Shown here piece after piece: positions 37,546 to 47,042 of a stretch of DNA of 64,000 nucleotides; the first letter of the stretch is position 1; each line of letters opens with the position of its first letter. Location of the stretch: the NCBI GenBank assembly GCA_902790135.1, contig CADAQM010000001.1, forward strand, positions 1-64,000. The letters are read 5' to 3'. The DNA comes from an uncultured Coriobacteriaceae bacterium. GTDB taxonomy: Bacteria > Actinomycetota > Coriobacteriia > Coriobacteriales > Atopobiaceae. The notes under the pieces were generated by a model. That model worked only from the letters and a program-made list of their open reading frames with translations, ran no database searches and was not told the origin of the DNA. The translations under genes were made by a program, and so were the position numbers.

Positions 37546-38793
37546 TTAGATGTCCTCGCGCTCGAAGGGCATGCTCATGCAGCGCGGGCCGCCACGACCG
37601 CGGGACAGCTCTGCGGAGGGGATGACCAGAAGGTCGAGGCCCTCCTTGTAGAGGACGTCGTTGGTAACGGAGTTGCGCTGGTAAACGCAGATCTTGCCAG
37701 GCGAGACGCACAGGGTGTTGGAGCCGTCGTTCCACTGCTCGCGCGCGGCAGCCGTCGGGTCGCCACCGCCGCAGGGGATGAGCTTGACGGCGTCGATGCC
37801 CAGGGCCTTTGCCAGGACGTGCTCGAGGGTGTCGATCATCTCCTCGATCTTGACCTCGCCACGCTCGTGGCCCGGGGTGATCTTGAAGACCTGAAGGGTA
37901 CCCATGATGCCCGGGTGGATGGTGAACTTGTCGTAGTCAATCTGGGTGAAGACGGTGTCGAGGTGCATGAAGGCACGGGACACGGGGATGTTGAAGGCAT
38001 AGATGGTGTCAATCTCGGAGCCGTTGTCGCCCCAGAAGACGTTCTGGGCGAGCTCGTCGATGGCGCTTGCCTGGGTGCGCTGGGAGATGCCGATGGCCAG
38101 CGTGTGGGCGTTGAGGTTGAGGACGTCGCCACCCTCGACATGGTAGGAGGAGTCACGGCGGTACCACATGGGGCTATGCTTGTACTCGGGGTGATACTTG
38201 AAGATGTACTTGCCAAGCAGCGTCTCGCGGTTGCGGGTGACCGAGTACATGTGATGCAGCATGACGCCCTTGCCCACGACGGCAAACGGGTCGCGCGTGA
38301 AGTAGGTGTTGGGCATGGGGTCGATCAGCAGATCGGTCTCGGTGTCCTGATCCTGGCCGACGAGGTCGGACAGCAGCGTCGAGGAGGCGTTGGGAAGATC
38401 AACCTCGTTCTTGCGCAGACCGGCGATGGTCTTGTCGACGAACTCCTTGGTGTCGCGGATGGAATACATGTACTCCTTGACGGCCGCGAGCATGTTCTTG
38501 CCGCGAAGGCCAGACTCCTGCAGCCACTCCTCGGTGTACTCCTCGCGGGCGCCAGGCTCGGCGTCGAGGGCCTCGGCGCAGAGCTTCTCGAGGTAGAGAA
38601 CCTCGACACCCTGCTCACGCAGAACCTCGGCAAACCTGTCGTGCTCCTGCTGGGCGACCTCCAGGAAGGGGATGTCGTCAAAGAGGAGGCGCTCGAGGTC
38701 GTCGGGGGCGAGGTTGAGCAGTTCCTCGCCAGGACGATGAAGCAAGACCTTCTTCAGGGGGCCAATCTCGCTGTGGACATAGAGTCCCTTCAT
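37546..38793 (-). CDS. arcA: arginine deiminase
   Basis: Hydrolyses arginine to citrulline and ammonia, the first step of the ADI pathway for energy and acid resistance. The 415-residue protein has NTYFTRDPFAVVG, the catalytic histidine in FMHLDTVFTQID, and the nucleophile C405 in RCMSMPFERED at the C-terminus, so it looks intact. The ATG at 38793 has AAGGAGTGGAGGG upstream. arcB follows on the same strand but is broken; no carbamate kinase gene is present in the window. Confidence 0.96.
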   Translation of the reverse strand: MKGLYVHSEIGPLKKVLLHRPGEELLNLAPDDLERLLFDDIPFLEVAQQEHDRFAEVLREQGVEVLYLEKLCAEALDAEPGAREEYTEEWLQESGLRGKNMLAAVKEYMYSIRDTKEFVDKTIAGLRKNEVDLPNASSTLLSDLVGQDQDTETDLLIDPMPNTYFTRDPFAVVGKGVMLHHMYSVTRNRETLLGKYIFKYHPEYKHSPMWYRRDSSYHVEGGDVLNLNAHTLAIGISQRTQASAIDELAQNVFWGDNGSEIDTIYAFNIPVSRAFMHLDTVFTQIDYDKFTIHPGIMGTLQVFKITPGHERGEVKIEEMIDTLEHVLAKALGIDAVKLIPCGGGDPTAAAREQWNDGSNTLCVSPGKICVYQRNSVTNDVLYKEGLDLLVIPSAELSRGRGGPRCMSMPFEREDI

Positions 38794-39322
38794 GATGCCC
38801 TCCACTCCTTTCGTGCCGCTATGCGGCACACGAACCAATAGAACCAACTGCAGATGCACAAGCGATACAACTAGCGACTCTACGCTATATGCACTCTCAA
38901 TGCAAACTATATCCAATATTTTGAAACACACCGACAACTGGCTTACAGCTTTGCGCTAACGGTAGCATTTGGTGTCCAAGCGGTTTAGCTGAGGGCAAAA
39001 CTGGCTTTGCCGACTTACTTTACCTGCTAATACTTCTATCTGTATGCAGCTTGTCCCGTGATGCGATTCAACGTATGAAGATGGTCAAAAAGTGGCTCAA
39101 AGCGGCTGTAACACTTTTGTAATCTATTGAATATGCAATTCTTTCTCATATTTATGCTCAATTATTACCTTTGTGTACAAAGTGTTCTCGAATGCGCCCG
39201 ATCAGCTTCGTCGCCGTGCCCCATCTACCTATGATTGGCTTGTTGGCACTCCTATCAAACCACCATGATGCTAAAATTATGAATTTGGAGACAACAACCG
39301 CCACAACAAACAGAGGCGACGA
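38794..39322. other. AT-rich divergent intergenic region between arcA and ppk
   Basis: 529 bp without a supported gene. It contains the candidate arcA promoter on the minus strand and, on the plus strand, a TAAAAT (39272-39277) that could be the ppk -10 without a clear -35. Composition is much richer in A+T than the flanking genes. No tRNA or repeat was seen. Confidence 0.5.
38877..38905 (-). promoter_or_regulatory. candidate promoter of arcA
   Basis: TTGCAT (38905-38900) and TAGAGT (38882-38877) are separated by 17 nt on the minus strand, about 85 nt before the arcA start. Both hexamers are moderate matches. Confidence 0.4.
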
Positions 39323-42241
39323 ATGAGCAGCAAAAAGAAGAAGGAAAAGAAGATTCGGAAGCGCCTGGCCAAGGAGCTCAAGAAGACCACCGAGAAGCTT
39401 GCCAAGATCCCCGAGGATGCCGAGGTCTCGCGCGAGGCGCTTGCCAAGCGCGCCGAGAAGCTCGAGCGCAAGCTCGAGCTCGCCCGCCGCACCAACGAGA
39501 AGGTCCATGGCAAGCGCCAGGAGAGCAAGTCGCAACGCTCCTTCAAGTACACGCAGAACCGTGAGGTCAGCTGGCTGCGCTTTGATGACCGCGTCCTCGA
39601 CGAGGCGCTGGACGAGACGGTCCCGCTCTTCGAGCGCTTCAAGTTCGTATCCATCTTTGGAAGCAACCTCGACGAGTGGTTCATGGTGCGCATCGGCGGG
39701 CTCTCCGACCTCTCGCTGCTCAAAAACCAGCCGCGTGACATCCGCTCCAACGAGACGCCTTCCGAGCAGATCGAGAACTGCATGGCGCTTCTCCCGAGCC
39801 TCATAAAGAAGCAGGCCCAGGCCTTCTCCGGCATCGAGGCCAACCTCGCCGGTGCGGGTCTCACGCGCGTACGCGCCGCCGACCTCACCGACGCCGACCT
39901 CTACCGCATCGCGCAGCACTTTGACGCGCGCATCGCCCCGGTCATGTCTCCCATGATCATCGACCCGCGCCATCCCTTCCCCAACCTCAAGAACGGCCGC
40001 CTCTACGTGGCCTGCTCGCTCGAGGGGCCTGACGAGAGCGGCCTTCTGGGCGTTGTCGAGGTGCCGCACACGCTCGATCGCGTGGTGCCGCTCCCCTCCT
40101 CGTCGCGCAACTACCGCTACATCCTGCTCGAGGACCTCATGCTCTTCCGCCTGAGCGACTGCTTTGGCGACTACTCCCCCACCAGCTCGGCCGTCATCCG
40201 CGTCACGCGCAACGCCGACATCGACCCCGACGGCGAGGGTGTCGAGGAGGACGAGGACTACCGTCAGCACATGAAGTCCATCCTGCGCGAGCGCCTGCGC
40301 CTGCAGGCCGTGCGCCTGGAGATCGACGGCGTGCTGGATGCGGACCTCGAGCAGTTTGTGACTGACTCGCTGCACCTCACCCCCAACCGCGTCTTCCATA
40401 CGGGCATGCCGCTTGACCTCAGCTACGTCTACGGCCTTGAGGGCTGCATTCCCAACGCCTCGCGCTCAAAGTGCCTCTTCGAGCCCTTCGAGCCGCAGCC
40501 GTCGCCCGTCGTCGACCCGCACGCATCCATGCGAAGCCAGGTCGAGGATCACGACATCCTGCTGTGCTACCCCTACGAGAGCATGGACCCGCTGCTGCGC
40601 CTGCTGCGCGAGGCGTCGAGCGACGACGACTGCATCTCGATCAAGATCACGCTCTACCGCGTGGCAAAGCAGTCCAAGCTCTGCGAGAGCCTCATTGCCG
40701 CCGTCGAGAACGGCAAGGAAGTCACGGTGCTCATGGAGCTGCGCGCCCGCTTTGACGAGGCCAACAACATCGCCTGGGCCGAGCGCCTCGAGGATGCCGG
40801 CTGCACCGTCATCTACGGCTCCGAGGGCTTCAAGGTCCACTCCAAGATCTGCCAGATCACCTACCACGATGCCGGCCACATCAAGCGCATCACCTGCCTC
40901 GGCACCGGCAACTTCAACGAGAAGACCGCCCGCCTGTATTCTGACTTCATGCTGCTCACGGCACACGAGGGCATTGGCGAGGACGGAAACACCTTCTTCC
41001 GCAACCTCTCGCTCGGCAACCTCCGTGGCACCTACAAGCACCTGGGGGTCGCCCCCATCGGGCTCAAGCCGCTCGTCATGCGTGGCCTCAATCGCGAGAT
41101 CGAGCGCGCTCGCTCCGGCGAGGACGCGCAGGTCTTCATGAAGATGAACTCCCTCACCGACCGTGACGTCATCGACAAGATCGCCGAGGCCTGCCAGGCC
41201 GGCGTGCGCGTCGTCATGATCATCCGTGGCATCTGCTGCATCCGCGCGAACGTCGAGGGTTACACCGAGGGCCTGATGATCCGCCAGATCGTGGGTCGCT
41301 TCCTCGAGCACACGCGCATCTACGCCTTTGGCACCGAGGCAGACACCATCTACCTCTCCAGCGCCGACATGATGACACGCAACACCGAGCACCGTGTCGA
41401 GATCGCCTACCCGGTGCTTGACGACACCTGCCGCAAGCTCGTCGTCCAGTTTGTCAACATCCAGCTTGCCGACAACACCAAGGCTCGCGAGCTCGCCTCG
41501 GACGGCAGATGGAAGGTCGTCGAGCCCGAGCTTGGCGAGCCCACCATCAACGCTCAGGAGCTGCTGCTCGCCGTTGCCTACCGCCGCGCCCACGGTGAGC
41601 TGGTGGACAGCGCAAACTCGCTGCTCTCCGATGGCATCCATGAGGACCTGCCGCTCGAGCACATGCGCAAGCTCGCGTCGCTGCCCAGCATGACCCATCC
41701 TGACGAGTTCCTCAATGCCGACGTCAAGGACGCTGAGGGCGAGGCGTCCGCAGCAGCCGAGGAAGAGACCGCACCTGAGGTCAGCGATGAGGCCGCAGCC
41801 GAGCCGGAGGCTCCCGTCGTCACCGACGACGTCGAGCCGGAGCCCGCACAGGCCGCCGAGCCCGCGGATGATGAGGCTGCGCCAGAAGTTGAGCCTGCCG
41901 CCGAGGCGCGTTCCGCCGACGAGCCTGAGGTGACCCACGTCGAGGCGCGCATCATCGACGAGGAGGCCGAAGCCGAGGCCGCCATCGAAGAGGTCGCAGA
42001 GGCCGAGGCCCTGGGTGACGTGGAGCCGAATCAAGCTGGCGAGAAGACCGAGCCAGAGCCCGCAGCTGCTGCCGATGCGGTGCCCGAGAAGGAGCCCGAA
42101 AAGGCCCCCAAGACCAAGGCTATCGAGCCGCGCACGCCCGGTCGTCTCAAGGTGGCTATCCGCCTCATCAGCATGGGAGTTCGCGAGCTCTTCACCGGAC
42201 GCATCTCGCGCGAGGCAAAGAGGCGTGGAGCGCGCAAGTAG
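39323..42241 (+). CDS. ppk: polyphosphate kinase 1 with long N- and C-terminal extensions
   Basis: Makes inorganic polyphosphate from ATP, reversibly. The protein is 972 residues against a usual ~690. Residues 1-75 are a lysine/glutamate-rich basic coiled coil. The PPK1 core (~76-770) has NREVSWLRFDDRVL, the phosphorylated histidine region GFKVHSKICQIT, GTGNFNEKTARLYSDF and SSADMMTRNTEHRVEIA. After ~775 comes a ~155-residue acidic Ala/Glu/Pro-rich linker, then a basic amphipathic segment (LKVAIRLISMGVRELFTGRI). The extensions look like a tether. Confidence 0.94.
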   Translation: MSSKKKKEKKIRKRLAKELKKTTEKLAKIPEDAEVSREALAKRAEKLERKLELARRTNEKVHGKRQESKSQRSFKYTQNREVSWLRFDDRVLDEALDETVPLFERFKFVSIFGSNLDEWFMVRIGGLSDLSLLKNQPRDIRSNETPSEQIENCMALLPSLIKKQAQAFSGIEANLAGAGLTRVRAADLTDADLYRIAQHFDARIAPVMSPMIIDPRHPFPNLKNGRLYVACSLEGPDESGLLGVVEVPHTLDRVVPLPSSSRNYRYILLEDLMLFRLSDCFGDYSPTSSAVIRVTRNADIDPDGEGVEEDEDYRQHMKSILRERLRLQAVRLEIDGVLDADLEQFVTDSLHLTPNRVFHTGMPLDLSYVYGLEGCIPNASRSKCLFEPFEPQPSPVVDPHASMRSQVEDHDILLCYPYESMDPLLRLLREASSDDDCISIKITLYRVAKQSKLCESLIAAVENGKEVTVLMELRARFDEANNIAWAERLEDAGCTVIYGSEGFKVHSKICQITYHDAGHIKRITCLGTGNFNEKTARLYSDFMLLTAHEGIGEDGNTFFRNLSLGNLRGTYKHLGVAPIGLKPLVMRGLNREIERARSGEDAQVFMKMNSLTDRDVIDKIAEACQAGVRVVMIIRGICCIRANVEGYTEGLMIRQIVGRFLEHTRIYAFGTEADTIYLSSADMMTRNTEHRVEIAYPVLDDTCRKLVVQFVNIQLADNTKARELASDGRWKVVEPELGEPTINAQELLLAVAYRRAHGELVDSANSLLSDGIHEDLPLEHMRKLASLPSMTHPDEFLNADVKDAEGEASAAAEEETAPEVSDEAAAEPEAPVVTDDVEPEPAQAAEPADDEAAPEVEPAAEARSADEPEVTHVEARIIDEEAEAEAAIEEVAEAEALGDVEPNQAGEKTEPEPAAAADAVPEKEPEKAPKTKAIEPRTPGRLKVAIRLISMGVRELFTGRISREAKRRGARK

Positions 42242-42314
42242 GGCTACCACCATATTCGTCTGATACACTGGGGCCGGCGGCATGACCGTTGGCCCCTTTT
42301 AGGATGTGAGTCAC

Positions 42315-43643
42315 GTGACACAAGACAGTCTCCTGGAGCTTTCCATCGAACGCATGGCCTATGGACCCGATGCGATCTCGCACACGCCTGAGGGAAAGAC
42401 GGTCTTTGTGAGCGGTGCCGTGGCGGGAGATGTCGTGCGGGCGCAAATCGTCTCCGATGGCGACAGTTTTGCCCGCGCGAAGGTGGAGGAGATCGTTGAG
42501 CCCTCCCCCAACCGCGTCACTCCCCCGTGCCCCTATGCCTCGGTCTGCGGCGGGTGCCCTTGGGCGGCGCTCTCGCGTGAGGCGCAACTCGAGGCCAAGC
42601 GCTCGAACGTGCTCGATAGCCTTGTGCGCATCGGTCACATGGAGGCCACGCGTGCCAACGAGCTCGTGCGTCCCTGCGAGGCACCAAGCGACGCGTGGGG
42701 ATACCGCAACAAGGTCGAGCTGGGCTTCGCGCGCGTCAAGGGACGCGCACTTGTGGGTATGCACGGCGCAGACCAGGGCCTCGTGAAGGTGGACAGCTGC
42801 CCGCTTCTTGACAAGCGCAACGCAAAGCTCGTGAAGGCCGTGTCCGGCTCCCTCACCTACCTTTCCGGCTCGCAGGAGCTGGGGATCGAGCGCATCGGCA
42901 TTCGCGCATCCCGTCGTACGCGCGACATCGAGATCGCCCTCTGGACCAAGACGGGTCCCTTCCCGCGCGCCCAGGTGGCAAAGGTGCTGGCAGATGCCAC
43001 CAAGGCCAGCTCCATCGTGCGCGTGATGACCAAGGGGCCGAGCAAGGCTCGACGCGTATCGGGCGTCGAGCGCCTCGGCGGTAAGGGCTATTGGGAGGAG
43101 CGCATCGGAGAGGAGACCATGGCCGTCTCCGCCCCGTCCTTCTTCCAGGTCAACACCGCAGGCGCGGAGCGTCTCGTGCAGCTTGCGCTGGACGGGCTCG
43201 CCCTTGACGAGGACGACGAGGCCATGGACCTCTACTGCGGTGCCGGTACCTTCACGTTGCCACTCGCACGTCGCACGGGTTTTGTCTCGGCAGTCGAGTC
43301 GTATGGCCCTGCCGTACGCGACCTGAGGCGTAACCTAGAGCGTGCGCACCTCGACAACGTGGACGCCGTCGGCGGGGATGCCGGCCGGGAGTTCCCCGAC
43401 ACGGACGCAGACGTCATCGTGGTCGATCCGCCTCGGGCAGGCCTCGCCGAGGACGTCGTCCATCAGCTATGCGAACAACCGGCTCGGGCGATTGCCTATG
43501 TGAGCTGCGATCCCGCGACGCTTGCGCGCGACATCGCGCGCTTCGAAGAATCGGGCGTCTTTGTCCCCAAGAGCATCACGCCCGTCGACCTCTTCCCCCA
43601 GACCTTCCATGTGGAGACGGTCACATTGATGACCAAGAGATAG
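42315..43643 (+). CDS. RlmD/TrmA-family RNA (uracil-5-)-methyltransferase
   Basis: SAM-dependent C5 methylation of uridine in rRNA or tRNA. The 442-residue protein has an N-terminal TRAM-like domain, an iron-sulfur cysteine set (CPYASVCGGCPW plus a later Cys in VDSCPLLDK), FFQVNTAGAERL, the SAM motif DLYCGAGTFTLPLA, VVDPPRAGL and the catalytic SCDPATLARDI. The cluster favours RlmD-type 23S rRNA methyltransferases, though target specificity cannot be read from sequence. A GTG start at 42315 follows AGGA; another GTG 9 nt upstream sits too close. Confidence 0.88.
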   Translation: MTQDSLLELSIERMAYGPDAISHTPEGKTVFVSGAVAGDVVRAQIVSDGDSFARAKVEEIVEPSPNRVTPPCPYASVCGGCPWAALSREAQLEAKRSNVLDSLVRIGHMEATRANELVRPCEAPSDAWGYRNKVELGFARVKGRALVGMHGADQGLVKVDSCPLLDKRNAKLVKAVSGSLTYLSGSQELGIERIGIRASRRTRDIEIALWTKTGPFPRAQVAKVLADATKASSIVRVMTKGPSKARRVSGVERLGGKGYWEERIGEETMAVSAPSFFQVNTAGAERLVQLALDGLALDEDDEAMDLYCGAGTFTLPLARRTGFVSAVESYGPAVRDLRRNLERAHLDNVDAVGGDAGREFPDTDADVIVVDPPRAGLAEDVVHQLCEQPARAIAYVSCDPATLARDIARFEESGVFVPKSITPVDLFPQTFHVETVTLMTKR

Positions 43644-44534
43644 GTGATTTGTAATTTGAGGAAAAGACACTTTGATTTCAGGATCGAAAACCTGACAAAA
43701 GAAGAGGCCATCTACATCGGCGAAAAGATAAATGAAATCGTGCCGCATGAGGTTGACGCGGACGAAGAGGAATTCGTCCTCAAAGTCGAGAACGAAAACG
43801 GTGAGATCATCGGCGGGTGTATTGCCGAAGCGTACGAATATCGCTGGTCGAGAGTGCTTCTTGATACCCTTTGGGTGGATGAGGACTATCGCCATCACGG
43901 AATCGGCTCTATGATCATCCACGAGGTCGAGCGTATCGCGCGCGAAAAGGATTGTCGGGTCGTGACGCTCGGCACCGCCAGTTATATGGCGCGACCGTTC
44001 TATGAGAAGCACGGCTACACGGTTTTCACGACGCTGAAAAAGCCAAATGGATACATCAGTTATTCACTGGTAAAGCATCTGGACAAACACGCGCCAGATT
44101 ATGTGCCTACAGACAACAGCGGCGCGCGGTTCAAGGTTTCACTCGGCAGCCAGGACGACGCAGAGGTGATCGAAAACGGCATTGAAACGTACAGCGAAGC
44201 CTACGAGCCGGAATACGAGAGCGTTGATTATTGCAAGAAACTTGCGGACAAGGACGGTACGTTTGTTGCGGGCGTGATCGCGGACGTGAACAAGGGCGCT
44301 CACGCGTTTGTCGAGGCCGTATTTGTGGAAGAGCCGCTCCGACGTCAGGGCTTGGGTACCTGTCTTTTGCGGGAGACGGAGGCCTTTGCAAAGGAAAACG
44401 GCGCGTCCATGGTGTTGACCACTGCGGGCGACTGGAACGTCGGTTTCTTCCAAAAGAACGGCTATCTGGTCAGAGGCGAGCTCAAGGATGTTCCCAAAGG
44501 GCACGATTGCTACGAGCTCTATAAGCGCATTTGA
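43644..44534 (+). CDS. tandem GNAT-family N-acetyltransferase
   Basis: A 296-residue protein with two GNAT domains. Each has the acetyl-CoA motif A: VDEDYRHHGIGSMIIHE (~90) and VEEPLRRQGLGTCLLRE (~233), followed by FYEKHGY and FFQKNGY. Substrate unknown. A GTG begins directly after the preceding stop; a TTG at 43656 with AGGTGAT upstream is an equally good start. Codon use is rich in AAA, GAA and A/T-ending codons compared with flanking genes, suggesting acquisition. The stop is followed in the same frame by a GNAT remnant. Confidence 0.82.
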   Translation: MICNLRKRHFDFRIENLTKEEAIYIGEKINEIVPHEVDADEEEFVLKVENENGEIIGGCIAEAYEYRWSRVLLDTLWVDEDYRHHGIGSMIIHEVERIAREKDCRVVTLGTASYMARPFYEKHGYTVFTTLKKPNGYISYSLVKHLDKHAPDYVPTDNSGARFKVSLGSQDDAEVIENGIETYSEAYEPEYESVDYCKKLADKDGTFVAGVIADVNKGAHAFVEAVFVEEPLRRQGLGTCLLRETEAFAKENGASMVLTTAGDWNVGFFQKNGYLVRGELKDVPKGHDCYELYKRI

Positions 44535-44729
44535 AGGAACAAGGGCTACGGAACTCAGGCAATCAAAATGATTCTGGATGAGATGAAGTCCCGCTTGGGG
44601 TGCAAGGAGTTCTATCTGTCCACAGACCCTGAAGATGCCAGAGGGAAACACGTTTATGAAAAGGTCGGCTTTCGGCCTGAACATAAGATGTTAGATGACG
44701 AGGAACTGTTCAAGATCGTCTTAGATTAA
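44535..44729 (+). pseudogene. C-terminal remnant of another GNAT acetyltransferase
   Basis: Immediately after the TGA of the tandem GNAT gene, and in the same frame, about 62 codons read NKGYGTQAIKMILDEMKS, then YLSTDPEDARGKHVYEKVGF and a TAA at 44727-44729. This is acetyl-CoA motif A and the motif B region of a GNAT domain with no N-terminal half and no start codon or ribosome binding site of its own. It is a decayed fragment of a different GNAT gene, with the same A+T-rich codon use. Confidence 0.75.
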
Positions 44730-44817
44730 CGTATTCCCACTCGCCGAGACCCTCAGCCCTAATGCGTGGCATGCGTAACAATGCTGTCAAAGGCAATGCC
44801 AGAGGCAGGGGGCAATC

Positions 44818-45168
44818 GTGTGCACGAATACCAGAAACCACTCCATCGCAAAGGTGCTGATACTGATTCCCATTGTGGTATTTGCTGTCACGGTGGTATG
44901 CCTTGGCCTTGCAACGATACTGGAGTTTCCCACCAACAGAGGCGTTATCTACTCCGTCTTGATGTGGATTGCCCTCTTTAACATCTTCATCATGCCGCTG
45001 CCCTGCCTGGTAATGTCCGCCGTGGGAACCGTGCTAGCCGCAAAGTCGGCGAAAGAGGGAGTCGTCCAATCCCGAAAGCTCATCGTAATCGGAATCATTG
45101 AGATTATAGCGAGCATCGGAATGGTGATCCTCACGTCATTGGCGTTCCGCGCTGGCATGAGCGTGTGA
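44818..45168 (+). CDS. small multi-spanning membrane protein, unknown function
   Basis: 116 residues with three hydrophobic segments (about 11-34, 43-72 and 87-110) and a short basic loop (AAKSAKEGVVQSRK) between the second and third. It starts at a GTG with AGGGGGC upstream. No family recognised. It opens a run of orphan plus-strand genes; the next coding start is about 40 bp downstream. Confidence 0.6.
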   Translation: MCTNTRNHSIAKVLILIPIVVFAVTVVCLGLATILEFPTNRGVIYSVLMWIALFNIFIMPLPCLVMSAVGTVLAAKSAKEGVVQSRKLIVIGIIEIIASIGMVILTSLAFRAGMSV

Positions 45169-45206
45169 GGCGCGCAGACCTAAGACTGAGCTGTACGGAG
45201 GCACAC

Positions 45207-45995
45207 ATGAAGAGAGACGAGTCGCTTGCGAGATTCGAAGGGCAATTTGACGCCAAAGTAAGAGACGGGCTCTTTCTTGTAAAGCGCAGCATGGGCAAAG
45301 GAAGCGCAGTCTGTCGCGGCAGCGAGTACCGACTAACTGGTACACGCTATCTGGCATGGGTCGACTGCGAGACGAATGAGCTGCACAGCCAAACGGGAGG
45401 GCTACGCCTGATGTACAGGACGGGCCTCTTCTCTAACAGGCAGGACTTCGATGGGCTTGGCATCTATCACGTGAGGTTCAGAGTCAATTCCACCAGCCCG
45501 ACGGACCGCATGATCGTAAAGATCCTAGGCAAGGCCGACGATCCAAGACTGGCTGCGATTCTGGATGAGTACACCAAACCCGTTGTCGTGACGAACGAGC
45601 TCGGTACGTTCCAGCTTGACCGAGACTTTGACTCCTACGAGGGCAGAATCCCCTATCTGAGCGGAGAGGCATCGGTAAGTCTGCAGGTCAAAGAGGGGTC
45701 TACCGATGCTGAAGTGCAGTTTGACAGCCTCAAGCAGGCTTGTCATGATCTAAAGCAGTTTGACGCGACGGTGCGACGCTACATTGCCGAGGATGAAGTG
45801 CTTTGGGACTGGTTGGATGAGGATGAGGGCGATCATGCGGGATTCGAACAGGAGCTAGGCGAACCAACGATTGCCATTGACGAAGACGGCGAGCTGGAAG
45901 CATGGTTCTATGGCGGAGAGCCCTTCGGCTATCATTCCATCGTTGTTTCGGTCGATGAGGACAATACCTGCACGGGAATCAATCTCGTAGGTTGA
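45207..45995 (+). CDS. DUF2262-like domain protein
   Basis: A 262-residue cytosolic protein. The second half (NELGTFQLDRDFDSYEGRIPYLSGEASVSLQ...) resembles DUF2262 proteins, with a conserved aromatic/acidic C-terminus (ELEAWFYGGEPFGYHSIVVSVDED). CGGAGG precedes the ATG at 45207. Function unknown. It lies between two small membrane or lipoprotein genes, hinting at a common accessory unit. Confidence 0.65.
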   Translation: MKRDESLARFEGQFDAKVRDGLFLVKRSMGKGSAVCRGSEYRLTGTRYLAWVDCETNELHSQTGGLRLMYRTGLFSNRQDFDGLGIYHVRFRVNSTSPTDRMIVKILGKADDPRLAAILDEYTKPVVVTNELGTFQLDRDFDSYEGRIPYLSGEASVSLQVKEGSTDAEVQFDSLKQACHDLKQFDATVRRYIAEDEVLWDWLDEDEGDHAGFEQELGEPTIAIDEDGELEAWFYGGEPFGYHSIVVSVDEDNTCTGINLVG

Positions 45996-46017
45996 AAGCG
46001 AACGACGGGTTCAGGAG

Positions 46018-46908
46018 ATGCTAACAGGAATCAAGTCACGAAGACCAGCCATAGGGACGCTGCTTGTACACGTCCTGCTCGTCGTTGTCTGTGGTTGTGG
46101 GTCCTTCCATGCTGGCGTGCCTGACGCCTTTGTCGGCCAATGGACCTGCGAGGAGTTAGCCTCGGACGGTAAGACGGACACCGGTTTCTATGAGCTGTAC
46201 ATTGAGGAAGATGGATTCTTCAGCCTCTACGATGCGGCAGCTGGCAACCCCGGTATTTCCGGTCAGATGGGAAACGACACGGGAAGCAGAATTGAGTGCC
46301 GATTCGACACGGACGACTTTGACGTCCCGTATTGCTGGGATATCAAGTCTGCGAAGGACGTCCTAGAGTATGAGCTCAATGCGGACACGCTCAAGCTCGG
46401 ACACAACGATGCGTGGATGACGTTTCACCGCGTACGAGACGAAGGCATATGCGTGCCAGTCCCCGAAAGCCTGGATGAACTGATTGCCTTCGATCTGCCG
46501 CCAGGATTCCAGCTGGACATGGAGTATCCCTGTTACGGAGAAGACGGTCAGCCCATCGTGCAGAAGGGTTACGCAAGCGAGCGTGACGGGTACTTCTCCG
46601 CGGCAATCCTCTCCTACCGTGGATACGACTGCATGTCCGACGTCTCACAAAAGATTGATATTGACGAATGCATCGATAGCCTGAGTCGCCCCAGGCAGAT
46701 CAAAATCGATGGAACAACCTGCTATATAGGCACCATCGAGTCAGACGACATGCCGGACATGGTGGCTGTCGCATATCTCCCGCTAGATGACTATGTGTTC
46801 GAGTTCAGACTCTCCAACTACGACGAGCAGCTTACCGACGAGCAAGCGGAGGCATTCGAAACGATTCTTTGGAGTGTGCGAGACAGCGATCAATGCGTAC
46901 GACCCTAG
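46018..46908 (+). CDS. putative lipoprotein with lipocalin-like N-terminal part
   Basis: 296 residues. The N-terminal hydrophobic segment (TLLVHVLLVVVCGCGS) ends in a lipobox-like cysteine. The next ~110 residues begin FVGQWTCEELASDG, a beta-rich pattern common in small secreted lipocalin-like domains. A second beta-rich region follows with PPGFQLDMEYPCYG. AGGAG abuts the ATG, an unusually tight spacing. Family not recognised; probably surface-exposed. Confidence 0.6.
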   Translation: MLTGIKSRRPAIGTLLVHVLLVVVCGCGSFHAGVPDAFVGQWTCEELASDGKTDTGFYELYIEEDGFFSLYDAAAGNPGISGQMGNDTGSRIECRFDTDDFDVPYCWDIKSAKDVLEYELNADTLKLGHNDAWMTFHRVRDEGICVPVPESLDELIAFDLPPGFQLDMEYPCYGEDGQPIVQKGYASERDGYFSAAILSYRGYDCMSDVSQKIDIDECIDSLSRPRQIKIDGTTCYIGTIESDDMPDMVAVAYLPLDDYVFEFRLSNYDEQLTDEQAEAFETILWSVRDSDQCVRP

Positions 46909-47042
46909 GTCAATGCGTGAATATGCATCCTAAACGCTCGCCCAATACTCCCCCCAGCTTGTCCTCTTTCAAGAAAGCTAATGCTACCTTTTTATGTTGT
47001 AGCTTTACAGCATTTGCCTCAAAGAGCTTGGGAGGAATGAAA

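Noticed and set aside
44535..44729. A third functional GNAT domain produced by stop-codon read-through.
   Set aside because: The fragment lacks the N-terminal half of a GNAT fold, and no read-through signal or selenocysteine element is evident, so a remnant is simpler.
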